Below are positions 28,519-37,167 of a stretch of 64,000 nucleotides of DNA, piece after piece; position 1 is the first letter of the stretch; each line of letters begins with the position of its first letter. The stretch is taken from assembly GCF_030546755.1 (NCBI RefSeq), contig NZ_JAUOPE010000007.1, forward strand, positions 62,001 through 126,000. The letters are read 5' to 3'. A program made the translations under genes and the position numbers. A model generated the notes under the pieces. It saw only the letters and a list, made by a program, of their open reading frames with translations, searched no databases and was not told where the DNA came from. The DNA comes from Colwellia sp. 1_MG-2023 (GTDB lineage Bacteria > Pseudomonadota > Gammaproteobacteria > Enterobacterales > Alteromonadaceae).

Positions 28519-29847
28519 CTATAACTTTTCAGATAAATGTAATGCGATGCCCGAAGTTACTTTAATTAATTCTGCTTTAAGTGGTGTAAAAAGGGCTTGG
28601 TAACTTGATGTGTTATTTTCATTAACAGCAACATCTAGCTCTTTACATAAGTCATATAAAGTCATCGCCCCGATAGAACAAGAAACTCCTTTTATCGTGT
28701 GCACTAAATGTTTAAGTCTACGTTGATCGTTTTCGTCAATGGCCTGTTGAATATTATTATGATCTTCACCATGATCTTGATGAAACATCACGAGAATATC
28801 TTCAAATAAGCTTTCATCCCCTAAAACATTATTTAAGCCTACTTGGTAATTTATCCCGGCATATTTTTCTTGCATATTCTTTTTCTCTTGCTCTTGTCTT
28901 TTTTTACTTTCAATCGTTGTAATGTTCAAATCAAATTCTCCTTCTATCATCGTTTGGTTCCTACCATTTTTCTTCGCTTTATATAAAGCATGATCTGAAA
29001 TTCTTAATAATTCGTCAAAATCAATTACCTGTCCTTGTGCTGAAGTAACGCCTACACTCACACTTAGTGATAATTGGCATTCTTTACCTTCGTATTCAAA
29101 ATAAATAACATGTGCTTCTAAGGTTTTACGACAACGTTCACAAGCATTAAATACTGCCTCAATATCAGCATTTGGCATACAAACAGCAAACTCTTCACCA
29201 CCTACTCTGCCGATAATGTCGTAGTCGCGAAATGTGTCTTTTAATATTTGTGCAAAACTTATTAGTGCTTTATCACCGATTTCATGACCATAAGTATCGT
29301 TCACATGTTTAAAAAAATCTAAATCAAACATTGCCATAGAAACAATAGATTGATCCCGTTTTGCTTGGCTGATCACCTTTTCAACTAAATTTTGAAAACT
29401 TCCTCGGTTATTCACTTTTGTCAAAAAGTCTATCGACGCTAATGATTCAAGTTGTAAGGTTTTTTCCATTAACCTAAGAGAATTTCTAATACGTGCTAAT
29501 AAAACATTAGGAATATAGGGCTTAGTAACATAATCATCTGCACCAAACTCTAACGAGGCGACTATTTGTGTTTCATCGTCTGAAGCAGACAACATCACTA
29601 CAGGAACATGTTCGATATCTTTTTGCGCCTTTACCGCTTGTAAAACGGTTAATCCTGAAATACCCGGCATATGCATATCGAGTAAAATTAAACTCACATT
29701 TTTTTCTTGTAAAATTGACAGCGCTTCGTCGCCAGACTCTGCAGTAAGAACCTGATAGCCAGCTTCTTTTAAGTCATGCTCGAGTAACAACAAGCTATCT
29801 TTGGCATCATCAACCGCTAAAATTGTATATCGATATACTTTGTTCAT
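28519..29847 (-). CDS. Response regulator with REC, GGDEF and HPt domains
   Basis: The 442-residue protein has three modules. A receiver (about 8-125) has the phospho-acceptor Asp in LILLDMHMP near 58 and Lys in VTKPY near 109. A GGDEF domain (about 137-302) has the intact signature GGEEF near 216 and a DFFKHVNDTYGH metal/substrate segment, so active c-di-GMP synthesis is expected. A C-terminal HPt domain (about 335-440) has HTIKGVS near 377 with its phosphorylatable histidine. An HPt after GGDEF is uncommon. It is last in the leftward signalling locus; a HsbD-like role is inferred. Confidence 0.88.
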   Translation of the reverse strand: MNKVYRYTILAVDDAKDSLLLLEHDLKEAGYQVLTAESGDEALSILQEKNVSLILLDMHMPGISGLTVLQAVKAQKDIEHVPVVMLSASDDETQIVASLEFGADDYVTKPYIPNVLLARIRNSLRLMEKTLQLESLASIDFLTKVNNRGSFQNLVEKVISQAKRDQSIVSMAMFDLDFFKHVNDTYGHEIGDKALISFAQILKDTFRDYDIIGRVGGEEFAVCMPNADIEAVFNACERCRKTLEAHVIYFEYEGKECQLSLSVSVGVTSAQGQVIDFDELLRISDHALYKAKKNGRNQTMIEGEFDLNITTIESKKRQEQEKKNMQEKYAGINYQVGLNNVLGDESLFEDILVMFHQDHGEDHNNIQQAIDENDQRRLKHLVHTIKGVSCSIGAMTLYDLCKELDVAVNENNTSSYQALFTPLKAELIKVTSGIALHLSEKL

Positions 29848-29915
29848 TCAATTCTCTTAAATTTAATTAAACGCCATCAGAACATAATAATAAAAAGAAA
29901 AATTTCTTTTCGAGT

Positions 29916-30746
29916 TCAAAGCTCATAGCGAAAACGTTGTAACTCTTTTATAAATAAATTAAATTCCTTTTCTAGGGTTTTATAGTGTAAATCTAGCTGT
30001 ACTCCCTCGCGCTCGCTAGCATTATTTTCAATGGTCTGACAAATTTCAGCTAAATGATAACCACCTAAATCCCGCGCACTTCCTTTAAGTTTATGTGCAA
30101 AAGCAACAATATCATCTTCTTTCCCTTGTTTCATAACAACTTGTAATTTATTTATTAAAAAAGGGGTATCTACAACAAACAAATCAATTAACTTTTTCGC
30201 TAACTGAGTATTGTTTCGCGCACGTTTCATAAAGTCATCTATATTCCAACTTTCATGGTGAGTACTAGCTTTTTTTAAAGAAGGGGAATCAATGACATTT
30301 TTAGATTCAAGATGTTCTTTATTTAACGGATCTTCTCGCTCGCCCAACCATTGGCAAAGTTTGTTCTGAAAAATAGCAACGTCAACAGGCTTAGTGGTAT
30401 AGTCATTCATGCCAGACGATAAACATTTTTCTTTCTCTTTTTGCAAGGTGTTCGCGGTTAACGCAATAATAGGTATCGATTGATATTGAGGCCCGACTTC
30501 TCCACTTCTAATTAATTGGGTTGTTTCAAAGCCGTCTAATTCAGGCATTTGGCAATCCATCAGAATAAGTTGATATCTACCCTCTTTATGATTTTTTTTA
30601 AGCATTTTTAACGCTTGATGGCCGTTTTCTGCAATATCTGCGTCTAAGTAAATGTTCGCTAACACCCCTAAGATTATCGTTTGGCTGATTCGATTATCTT
30701 CAACTAACAAAATGCGTTTATTATTAGGTAATTTAGTTTTTTTCAA
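29916..30746 (-). CDS. REC-HPt phosphorelay protein
   Basis: The protein of about 276 residues has a receiver (about 10-130; Asp in LILMDCQMPELDGFET, Lys in YTTKPVD) followed by an HPt domain (about 170-270; His in AHKLKGSARDLGG). This is the C-terminal layout of BarA/ArcB-type hybrid kinases, but there is no kinase part here or in the 177 bp upstream, so it is either a free phosphorelay unit or a split-off kinase tail. Start: TTG at 30744-30746 with GGA seven bases upstream; a TTG at 30756-30758 lacks a ribosome binding site. Confidence 0.85.
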   Translation of the reverse strand: MKKTKLPNNKRILLVEDNRISQTIILGVLANIYLDADIAENGHQALKMLKKNHKEGRYQLILMDCQMPELDGFETTQLIRSGEVGPQYQSIPIIALTANTLQKEKEKCLSSGMNDYTTKPVDVAIFQNKLCQWLGEREDPLNKEHLESKNVIDSPSLKKASTHHESWNIDDFMKRARNNTQLAKKLIDLFVVDTPFLINKLQVVMKQGKEDDIVAFAHKLKGSARDLGGYHLAEICQTIENNASEREGVQLDLHYKTLEKEFNLFIKELQRFRYEL

Positions 30747-30935
30747 GCGTACATCCAACGTTTAAAGTTTGATTAATGAGTGATAACGTTTGCTTGCTTA
30801 AACTATGACGTTTAACCCCATGATAAGCAAATTCAAAAGACTATGTTGTGTAAATCATCTTTAAAATTCTGGCTTTATTGAATGCTTCAAGATTAAATCA
30901 TTCTAGGTAAAAGTAATAATTGCTGTAGCAGTTTA

Positions 30936-32672
30936 TTAAATATGCCAAAGATAGCAAGCTTCAACAACCGTTCCTTTTTTCTTATAAATCAAGCTATCAC
31001 ATAGCTTTTCGACTAAGAGAATCCCTCTACCACTGAGCTGACTGAGATCTGATTTTTTCATAGAAAGTTTATGCCTAACCGCCTCAATATCGAAGCCTTG
31101 ACCACTATCTTTTATCGTTATATTTAACTGACCGCCAATATCGAGAGGAAAATAAGAAAGGTGTAAGCTTAGCTCTCCAGCACTTAAGGCTTTCATCTTT
31201 TTCTCTCGTTCCAAAAAGTATTGAGAAAAACCTTCTGGCGAGTTTTTTAAAGCAGAATCTAATGCAAGCACGCCATGATCTAAAGCATTTATATAAAGCT
31301 CAGTAAGAATAGTAAAAACATTTTGCCAGTGTTGTGCATGTCCTTCCATTTCTTTAATTTGATTCATTGCCATGGGGATAGGATTGACTCTAGATAAGCG
31401 CTCTCCTGTTAAAGACAGTTGCCAACGCCATGCAGCAATCGTATTATTTTTGAAAGGTGTTATGTGTCCTAGAGATTTGTGTCGTGCTATTTCATTATCA
31501 TTAACAAACGCTTGATCCCAGCCATGACAAGGAATATCAATCAAAGATAAGTCATCTTTTTGTGGCACATCTTGGCAAAATTCAGCGATGCTATTAAGTA
31601 CTATATCGCAAATATCCCCTTGCAGAACACCACGCTTGGCTGCTTGTTCAAAACGTTGAATATCAAACATTTCACCTGCAACATTTCGAGCTTCAATAAT
31701 ACCATCACTTAATAAAACCACCCTATCCGATAAATCAACTCTTACGGCTTTAAATGAAAAATCTGATAATAAATTTATTAAAACTCCCAAAGGAGGATGA
31801 CTAGATTTAATCTTATGTTTTACCTCTCCATGTCTATCAAATATATAAGTATCAGGTAAACCGGCATTAAAAATACACACCGTTTTTTCATAACTAGAAA
31901 TAGAAGCAAAACTTGCCGCTAAAAATAAATCAGCCGGTAATAAACTATAAAGTTGTTGATTGATTTGAGTGATGATTTCCAGTAACGAGAAACCTTTTTT
32001 AGTCATGGATGTGAAGGTTTCAGACACAGGAATAGCACCAATTGATGCTCGTAAACCGTGACCTGTGAAGTCTCCTAACATTGCATGAACATCCCCGTTA
32101 GGACTTAATGCGGTAAGATGAATATCACCACTAAAAAGCGCGGCGGGTTTTTGTATCATACCTATTTTATTAAGCCCATAATTTCGTGATTCAATAACCT
32201 CTGTCATTAATTGTTCAGCAAGTTGAGCATCTTTTTGTTGAATTAATTGAAATGCTTTTAGCTCGCCATATAAATCACTAATTCTTTGAATTGATTTTAT
32301 TTTTGCTTTAAATACATCAGGAGAAAATGGACGAACAAGTATGCCGTCACCACCAGCTTCAATACTTTCAATAAAAGCTTGGTCAGTATCCAAACTGGTA
32401 ATAAAAATCAACGGACATAAACTATTTTTTTGGGAAATACTTTTGATTTTTCGTGCCGCTTCATAACCATTCATTATCGGCATATTAATGTCCATCAAGA
32501 CTAGATCAGGTTGATATTCAATATAAGCTGCGACACCTCTTGCGCCATCGTTTGCGGTATGAACCTTGTAACCTTCTTCTTGTAATAGCTTACTTAAAAT
32601 TTCACATTGTACTGGCGAGTCTTCAACAACTAATGCTAATTTAACCAAAGATTTAGTCATTGAATTTGTCAT
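30936..32672 (-). CDS. Partner-switch regulator: REC, PP2C phosphatase and HATPase (HsbR/CrsR-like)
   Basis: The 578-residue protein has a receiver (about 10-130; DLVLMDINMP, Lys replaced by arginine in ILVRPFSP), a PP2C/SpoIIE-type phosphatase (about 190-385; FSGDIH near 179, GDFTGHGLRA near 200 and DDLSLIDI near 376) and a C-terminal GHKL kinase domain (about 440-575; TELYINALDHG, DSGQGFD, GRGILLVEKL). This is the layout of Pseudomonas HsbR and Shewanella CrsR, which phosphorylate or dephosphorylate a STAS antagonist. The receiver lysine change (K to R, near 107) is unusual. It starts two bases after the STAS gene. Confidence 0.9.
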   Translation of the reverse strand: MTNSMTKSLVKLALVVEDSPVQCEILSKLLQEEGYKVHTANDGARGVAAYIEYQPDLVLMDINMPIMNGYEAARKIKSISQKNSLCPLIFITSLDTDQAFIESIEAGGDGILVRPFSPDVFKAKIKSIQRISDLYGELKAFQLIQQKDAQLAEQLMTEVIESRNYGLNKIGMIQKPAALFSGDIHLTALSPNGDVHAMLGDFTGHGLRASIGAIPVSETFTSMTKKGFSLLEIITQINQQLYSLLPADLFLAASFASISSYEKTVCIFNAGLPDTYIFDRHGEVKHKIKSSHPPLGVLINLLSDFSFKAVRVDLSDRVVLLSDGIIEARNVAGEMFDIQRFEQAAKRGVLQGDICDIVLNSIAEFCQDVPQKDDLSLIDIPCHGWDQAFVNDNEIARHKSLGHITPFKNNTIAAWRWQLSLTGERLSRVNPIPMAMNQIKEMEGHAQHWQNVFTILTELYINALDHGVLALDSALKNSPEGFSQYFLEREKKMKALSAGELSLHLSYFPLDIGGQLNITIKDSGQGFDIEAVRHKLSMKKSDLSQLSGRGILLVEKLCDSLIYKKKGTVVEACYLWHI

Positions 32673-32674
32673 AA

Positions 32675-32983
32675 TTATTTCTCGATATTCATTAATCGAT
32701 GAAATTGGGCTATTTCGAGTATGTTATTCACCGTTTCATTTGGTTTTGCAATAACCAGCTTGCCATTATTTTTTTCTACATGATCTTTTAACAGCAATAA
32801 CATGCCAAGCGCTGAACTGTCCATATAAGTAGTTTTTGATAAATTAACGATTATTGTCCCGCCAACTTCATTATATTCACCATAAGCATTTCTAAAATGT
32901 TGGTGTGCAGAAAAGTCAAAACTATCTTCAATAAAGATAACTAACTGACTATTATCATCAGATACTACTTTACGAAATAACAT
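32675..32983 (-). CDS. STAS-domain anti-sigma factor antagonist (HsbA/CrsA-like)
   Basis: The 102-residue protein is a single STAS domain. The phosphorylation site is S56 in YMDSSALGMLLLL, the same position as in HsbA. Unphosphorylated, such proteins bind an anti-sigma factor (FlgM for HsbA) or another target; phosphorylation by the HATPase partner releases them. GGGAG lies five bases before the ATG. It is first in the locus and is coupled to the REC-PP2C-HATPase gene by a 2-base gap. The target in this organism is not visible in the window. Confidence 0.9.
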   Translation of the reverse strand: MLFRKVVSDDNSQLVIFIEDSFDFSAHQHFRNAYGEYNEVGGTIIVNLSKTTYMDSSALGMLLLLKDHVEKNNGKLVIAKPNETVNNILEIAQFHRLMNIEK

Positions 32984-33446
32984 TATTTCTCCCTGTATTT
33001 TTTATTTAATAATAAAACTAATTTATTCCATCTTGCTGCCGTTAAGCATAACTTCAACTATTCGTGTTAATGTGAAAATTTAATCAAAGTTCTTAATAAA
33101 GCTAAATAGCCACTGAATGAGTTGCTATTCAATTTTTTAGTGAAGCGCCATTAAAGCTAAAGTATCGTTACCACCGAGATGGCTCACTCTTTAATCGGCT
33201 AACACGTTTATTTAAAGCTTAAGACTATTAAATATTACCTTTGCAAAATTGTCTATTATTTATCATCAGGATATTCAATATAAATATTAACGAGTATTTT
33301 TATTTATTTTGGTTAAATCACTACGTAATTCACGGTATGTAGAATTATCTCTTAATCATTCATGTATATTGTATAAAATCACTTAATTTAATTTAAATAA
33401 CATGTCATAATTACTTTCGATAAGTTTTCAAATATAAGGCAAGAAC
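32984..33446. other. Divergent non-coding region, 463 bp, between the STAS operon and the M24 peptidase
   Basis: Promoters for both directions should lie here. A GCCGATTA on the minus strand (about 33193-33200) recalls a sigma-28 -10 element, but the matching TAAA is four bases too close. I saw no reading frame, hairpin terminator or repeat. Confidence 0.4.
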
Positions 33447-34664
33447 ATGACAATAGGCGTAGGCGGCTCAACGGCAGAAATAGAATTATCAAAACTTACT
33501 AATATGACAGCAAACGTAACAGCAGTTACTGAGTCAGAATATCGACAACGTATTGAAAAAGCGCAGTTAATTATGAAAGAAAATAATATTGCTGCTACCT
33601 ACGTAAATGCAGGCACTAATCTTTATTACTTCACTGGAACTAGATGGTATGCGAGTGAGAGAATGGTTGGTGCGATAATACCTGCAGAGGGCGACATTCA
33701 TTATATAACGCCTTTTTTTGAAGTGAATACTTTACGTCAATACATGACAGTGTCAGGTGAAATTCACGGCTGGCAGGAGCATGAATCCCCTTATCAGTTA
33801 TTTAATGACGTGCTTGCAAATTTAGGAATTACCCATGGCAATATTGCCTTTGACGAGTCCACCGCTTTTTTTATCGTAGATGGCATTAGCAAACTAAATA
33901 AACAACTTATTATCTCTGATGCAAAAATAGTTACCGCAGGTTGTCGTGCCCAAAAATCCGACCATGAAATTGCACTATTGCAACAAGCTAAAAACATGAC
34001 CATGGAAGTGCACAAAGCGGTTGCACGTATATTAAAAAAAGGAATAACAACCCAAGAAGTCGCAGCTTTTATCAATACTGCTCATAAAAAAGTTGGAGCA
34101 CCAGCTGGTTCATACTTTTGCATTGTTTTATTTGGGGAAGACTCCTCATATCCTCATGGGGTTAAAACGCCTAAAGCCCTTGAAGAAAATGATATTGTGC
34201 TGATTGATACAGGTTGCCAAGTAGAAGGTTATAACTCAGATATTACCCGTACTTATGTTTTTGGCGAAGCTAATCAAAGACAGCGAGATATGTGGCAGAT
34301 CGAAAAACAAGCTCAGCTTGCTGCCTTTAATGCCGCACAAATAGGTGTCGCTTGTGGTGACGTTGATGTAGCAGCAAGAAACTATCTTGCTAGCCAAAAT
34401 ATGGGGCCTGATTATCAAACACCAGGTTGCCCACACAGAACAGGACATGGTATTGGCTTAGATATTCATGAATGGCCCTATTTAGTCAGAAATGACAGAA
34501 CACCTTTAGCCACAGGCATGTGTTTTTCAAATGAACCTATGTTAGTGATACCTGGTGAATTTGGCGTACGGTTAGAAGATCATTTTTATATCACAGAATC
34601 TGGGCCAAAATGGTTTACTGAACCCTCTCACTCCATAGAAGACCCTTTTGGTTATCAGTCATAA
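33447..34664 (+). CDS. M24 family metallopeptidase (Xaa-Pro dipeptidase type)
   Basis: The 405-residue protein has an N-terminal creatinase-like domain (about 25-160) and a C-terminal pita-bread fold. The five metal ligands are visible: Asp in LIDTGCQV, Asp in NSDITRTY, His in GHGIGLDIHE, Glu in SNEPML and Glu in VRLEDHF. This is the aminopeptidase P/prolidase branch that cleaves Xaa-Pro peptides; which substrate is unclear. A leader of about 25 residues precedes the conserved part and has no signal peptide. It has AAGG before the ATG and stands alone, with a terminator after it. Confidence 0.85.
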   Translation: MTIGVGGSTAEIELSKLTNMTANVTAVTESEYRQRIEKAQLIMKENNIAATYVNAGTNLYYFTGTRWYASERMVGAIIPAEGDIHYITPFFEVNTLRQYMTVSGEIHGWQEHESPYQLFNDVLANLGITHGNIAFDESTAFFIVDGISKLNKQLIISDAKIVTAGCRAQKSDHEIALLQQAKNMTMEVHKAVARILKKGITTQEVAAFINTAHKKVGAPAGSYFCIVLFGEDSSYPHGVKTPKALEENDIVLIDTGCQVEGYNSDITRTYVFGEANQRQRDMWQIEKQAQLAAFNAAQIGVACGDVDVAARNYLASQNMGPDYQTPGCPHRTGHGIGLDIHEWPYLVRNDRTPLATGMCFSNEPMLVIPGEFGVRLEDHFYITESGPKWFTEPSHSIEDPFGYQS

Positions 34665-34725
34665 AGTTAGCTTGTTACCATCGAATAACACTAAGCTAAC
34701 AACGAAAGTACCTTTGCAATACTAT

Positions 34726-34758
34726 AAAGCGAGATTAAATAAAAATTTATCTCGCTTT
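34726..34758 (+). terminator. Hairpin after the M24 peptidase gene
   Basis: AAAGCGAGAT (34726-34735) pairs with ATCTCGCTTT (34749-34758), extended by AAAT/ATTT with one bulge. ATTAAAAAA follows on the plus strand, so termination is plausible but the tail is A-rich. Confidence 0.5.
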
Positions 34759-34839
34759 ATTAAAAAATAAAGATTAACTGTTGGAGAAACACTTGCTATT
34801 CGTTAGAATAATTCCACTATTTTATTAGAAAAATAATTC

Positions 34840-35403
34840 ATGCACGCTATTTTTGAATACTTGCCCTTAGTTATCTTCTTTGTATTCTACAAATTTGGTG
34901 ATTTATATTGGGCTACAGGCTCACTTATTGTTACGTCTGCCTTACAAATATTATTTTACGTGATAAAAAAACAACCTATCCCTAAGCGAAATTGGATATT
35001 TTTTGCTTTAATTGCAGTATTCGGTGGTCTGACGATATTTTTTCAAGACGATGCTTTTATTAAATGGAAAGTCACAATCATCAATGCAATATTTGCCATA
35101 GTACTTATTGTCAGCAAAAGTTTTTTCAACAAAAACTTAATTAAAGAATTAATGGGCGAGTCATTAGCTTTACCAGAGAAAATTTGGAGTAACCTTAACT
35201 TGGCATGGGCAGTTTTCTTTATGGTTTGTGCTATTTTAAATATTTATATCGCTTATACTTTTCCATTAGAAACTTGGGTTAACTTTAAAGTATTCGGTTT
35301 GATGGGGTTAACATTTACCTTTGCGATTGCAACTGTCTTTGCTTTATATAAATACCTTCCTCAAGAAGATGACGAAAATAAAAGCAACGAAGAAAACAAC
35401 TAA
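34840..35403 (+). CDS. yciB: Inner membrane-spanning protein YciB (septation protein A family)
   Basis: The 187-residue membrane protein has five predicted helices. The N-terminal YLPLVIFFVFYKFGDLYWATG, the KWKVTIINAIFAIVL segment and LNLAWAVFFMVCAILN are family signatures. YciB helps keep envelope integrity and interacts with cell division and elongation proteins. It is followed within 12 bases by a YciI-family gene, the yciB-yciI pairing common in gammaproteobacteria. The last 15 residues are a charged tail. Confidence 0.93.
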   Translation: MHAIFEYLPLVIFFVFYKFGDLYWATGSLIVTSALQILFYVIKKQPIPKRNWIFFALIAVFGGLTIFFQDDAFIKWKVTIINAIFAIVLIVSKSFFNKNLIKELMGESLALPEKIWSNLNLAWAVFFMVCAILNIYIAYTFPLETWVNFKVFGLMGLTFTFAIATVFALYKYLPQEDDENKSNEENN

Positions 35404-35415
35404 AACCGGAGCAGC

Positions 35416-35718
35416 ATGTATTATTTAATTTATAGCGAAGATGTAGAAAACAGTTTAGCCTTACGCATGAAAGTACGTGAGAAACATCTCGCTAGATTAA
35501 CAGAGCTTCAACAGCAAGGAAGATTATTAGTAGCAGGACCATGTCCTGCAATTGATGCCGAAAATCCTGGAGATGCAGGCTTTACCGGGTCATTAATTAT
35601 TGCTAAATTCGCCAGTTTAAACGAGGCACAAACATGGGCAAATCAAGACCCCTATATTGATGCCGGTGTTTACCAAAAAGTGACCGTAAAACCTTATAAA
35701 AAAGTATTGCCAATATAA
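35416..35718 (+). CDS. YciI family protein
   Basis: The 100-residue protein is a compact ferredoxin-like fold of the YCII family: YYLIYSEDVENSLALRMKVREKHLARL at the start, GPCPAIDAENPGDAGFTGSLIIAKF in the middle and QDPYIDAGVYQKVTVKPYKKVL at the end. The conserved His (H24) and Asp (PYIDAG) suggest catalysis, but no reaction is established for YciI itself. GGAG precedes the ATG; its stop overlaps the next start (TAATG). Confidence 0.88.
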   Translation: MYYLIYSEDVENSLALRMKVREKHLARLTELQQQGRLLVAGPCPAIDAENPGDAGFTGSLIIAKFASLNEAQTWANQDPYIDAGVYQKVTVKPYKKVLPI

Positions 35719-36125
35719 TGAACAAATCTATTTTTTGCCTATTAGTTACTGCCCTTCTTTGTTTCTCTAATCAAGTACAAGCATATCAAGCCAAAAAACT
35801 AGCTGATTGTGGTAAGGCATCAGATAGCAACAGTGAATTATCTCAATGTTTAGATCGAGTAAAAGAGTCAATTGACAGAGAATTACAAACTTGGATCAAC
35901 AGCCAAACTTTTATTTTGGAAGAGTTTGAATTAGAAACAGGAAGGCGTGCAGCACTAGAAATGTTTAAACGCTCGCAACGAAACTTTATTACTTATAGAG
36001 AAAATAATTGTCGTTGGCAATATCTTCATATATCCCCTGATACAAGCGCAGCAGCAACATTTAAAAAATGTTATATCATTACAACAAGAAATAGAATTAA
36101 CGAGTTAAGTCAAATAGGAAAATAA
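35718..36125 (+). CDS. Secreted DUF1311 / LprI-like protein
   Basis: The 135-residue protein has a signal peptide (hydrophobic residues 5-20, cut after VQA near 22) and a small helical domain with four cysteines (about 31, 44, 94 and 115) that can form two disulfides. QCLDRVKESIDREL and RNFITYRENNCRW fit the DUF1311/LprI family; LprI inhibits lysozyme in Mycobacterium, but that role should not be assumed here. The start overlaps the YciI stop by one base, so it belongs to the yciB-yciI operon. Confidence 0.75.
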   Translation: MNKSIFCLLVTALLCFSNQVQAYQAKKLADCGKASDSNSELSQCLDRVKESIDRELQTWINSQTFILEEFELETGRRAALEMFKRSQRNFITYRENNCRWQYLHISPDTSAAATFKKCYIITTRNRINELSQIGK

Positions 36126-36290
36126 CTTTCTTTAACAAGAACATGCGATCAAGTCCAACTAAGCCTAACTCTCAGACTTACTATGCTTAACTATGCTTAA
36201 TTTTGCCTGACTAAGTTGGATTAGTTCAATGAGTGAACTGCACTCTATTCAATCATCTTTTTGGAGCAAATAATAGGTCGAATATAGTAG

Positions 36291-36479
36291 TTAACCTGAT
36301 CGTCCTATTTGCATCACAGTCGTTAACATATCAACCTCTTCATTAATTTCTTTTAACGCTCGGCTTAGTCTTAACAAAGAATCATCAGAATAATTTTCAT
36401 CCACCAGCACTTCTTGTAAATGATCTAAGGAATCTTTTACTTGCCTGACATTATGTCGAATTGGAGTAACCCGCTCCAT
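36291..36479 (-). CDS. Small helical hypothetical protein, 62 residues
   Basis: I do not recognise this protein. It is charged, without membrane segments, and most of it (residues 8-55) looks helical with leucines at heptad-like spacing, suggesting a coiled coil. A good ribosome binding site, AGAAGG six bases before the ATG, supports translation. It is divergent from sulA, and the LexA box at 36591-36610 lies 112 bases upstream, so SOS control is possible but not shown. Confidence 0.5.
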   Translation of the reverse strand: MERVTPIRHNVRQVKDSLDHLQEVLVDENYSDDSLLRLSRALKEINEEVDMLTTVMQIGRSG

Positions 36480-36590
36480 CTTATACCTTCTTTTTATAAA
36501 AAATAATTCGCGAACTATTGACTATAGTTCAGCTTTTTACTTTTTCCATAAAGATTAAAAAATATACTTGATCTACTGTACAAAACAATA

Positions 36591-36610
36591 TACTGTTTAT
36601 ATATACAGTG
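36591..36610. promoter_or_regulatory. LexA (SOS) box upstream of sulA
   Basis: TACTGTTTATATATACAGTG has the CTG-N10-CAG form and differs from the E. coli consensus at only a few positions. It lies 36 bases before the sulA ATG and overlaps the likely -10 (TATACT at 36589-36594), so LexA would block transcription until DNA damage. Confidence 0.88.
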
Positions 36611-36645
36611 CATTGTTTTACATTAATCTTTAAAAGGTAAACGTT

Positions 36646-37059
36646 ATGAACATCAATCATTTAAATATCAAAAACCAATTTAACTTAAATAAAAGTAGCA
36701 ACTGGCTTGATGTAAGAGGCATTGAAAATTCACATCAATTATCGGATCAATATGAAGATATTTGTAAGAAACATGAGATCAATAAAAAGTGGATTTTAAT
36801 GATCAACCCAGAAAATCAATCATTAGCAACATTATCAAAATCACAAAACATCGATATTAGTAAAATATTAAAAGTGAACACCAATAAAACTAAAATTGAT
36901 ATGAAGAATATTGAATTTGCTTTAGGGAATGGTAATTGTGCCGCAGTTATTTTGTGTAATCCTTCATTAAAAGATGAAGAATTAGCACAACTTCATTATT
37001 TTGCTGAAAAGGGTCAAACAGCCTGTATCGTATTAAAAAACCAACAACAATTGCACTAA
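36646..37059 (+). CDS. sulA: Cell division inhibitor SulA
   Basis: SulA blocks FtsZ assembly during the SOS response. The 137-residue protein matches in the core: KWILMINPENQSLATLSKSQNIDISKILKV near residues 47-76, then MKNIEFALGNGNCAAVIL near 87-104 and DEELAQLHYFAEKGQTACIVL near 111-131, which align with E. coli SulA from RWQLWLTP to the end. The N-terminal 40 residues diverge, as is usual. A LexA box just upstream and AAAGG before the ATG support the call. Lon-type turnover cannot be judged from sequence. Confidence 0.85.
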   Translation: MNINHLNIKNQFNLNKSSNWLDVRGIENSHQLSDQYEDICKKHEINKKWILMINPENQSLATLSKSQNIDISKILKVNTNKTKIDMKNIEFALGNGNCAAVILCNPSLKDEELAQLHYFAEKGQTACIVLKNQQQLH

Positions 37060-37167
37060 CAATACAATGAAATAAACTCTTTTGATGACATCAATAACCA
37101 AAATATACTTAAAGTTATTAAACTTGATATAATCAAAACTACATTATCAATATGATTATTATCGAAA

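Noticed and set aside
33190-33210. Possible sigma-28 (flagellar) promoter on the minus strand upstream of the STAS gene (GCCGATTA).
   Set aside because: The matching TAAA lies 11 bases upstream and not 15, and the site is about 200 bp from the gene start, so the spacing does not fit.
36150-36240. Small inverted and direct repeats (TCCAACT/AGTTGGA, CTATGCTTAA twice, AGTTCA/TGAACT) as a mobile element.
   Set aside because: They are short, imperfect and without a common axis, and no element boundary or target duplication is visible.
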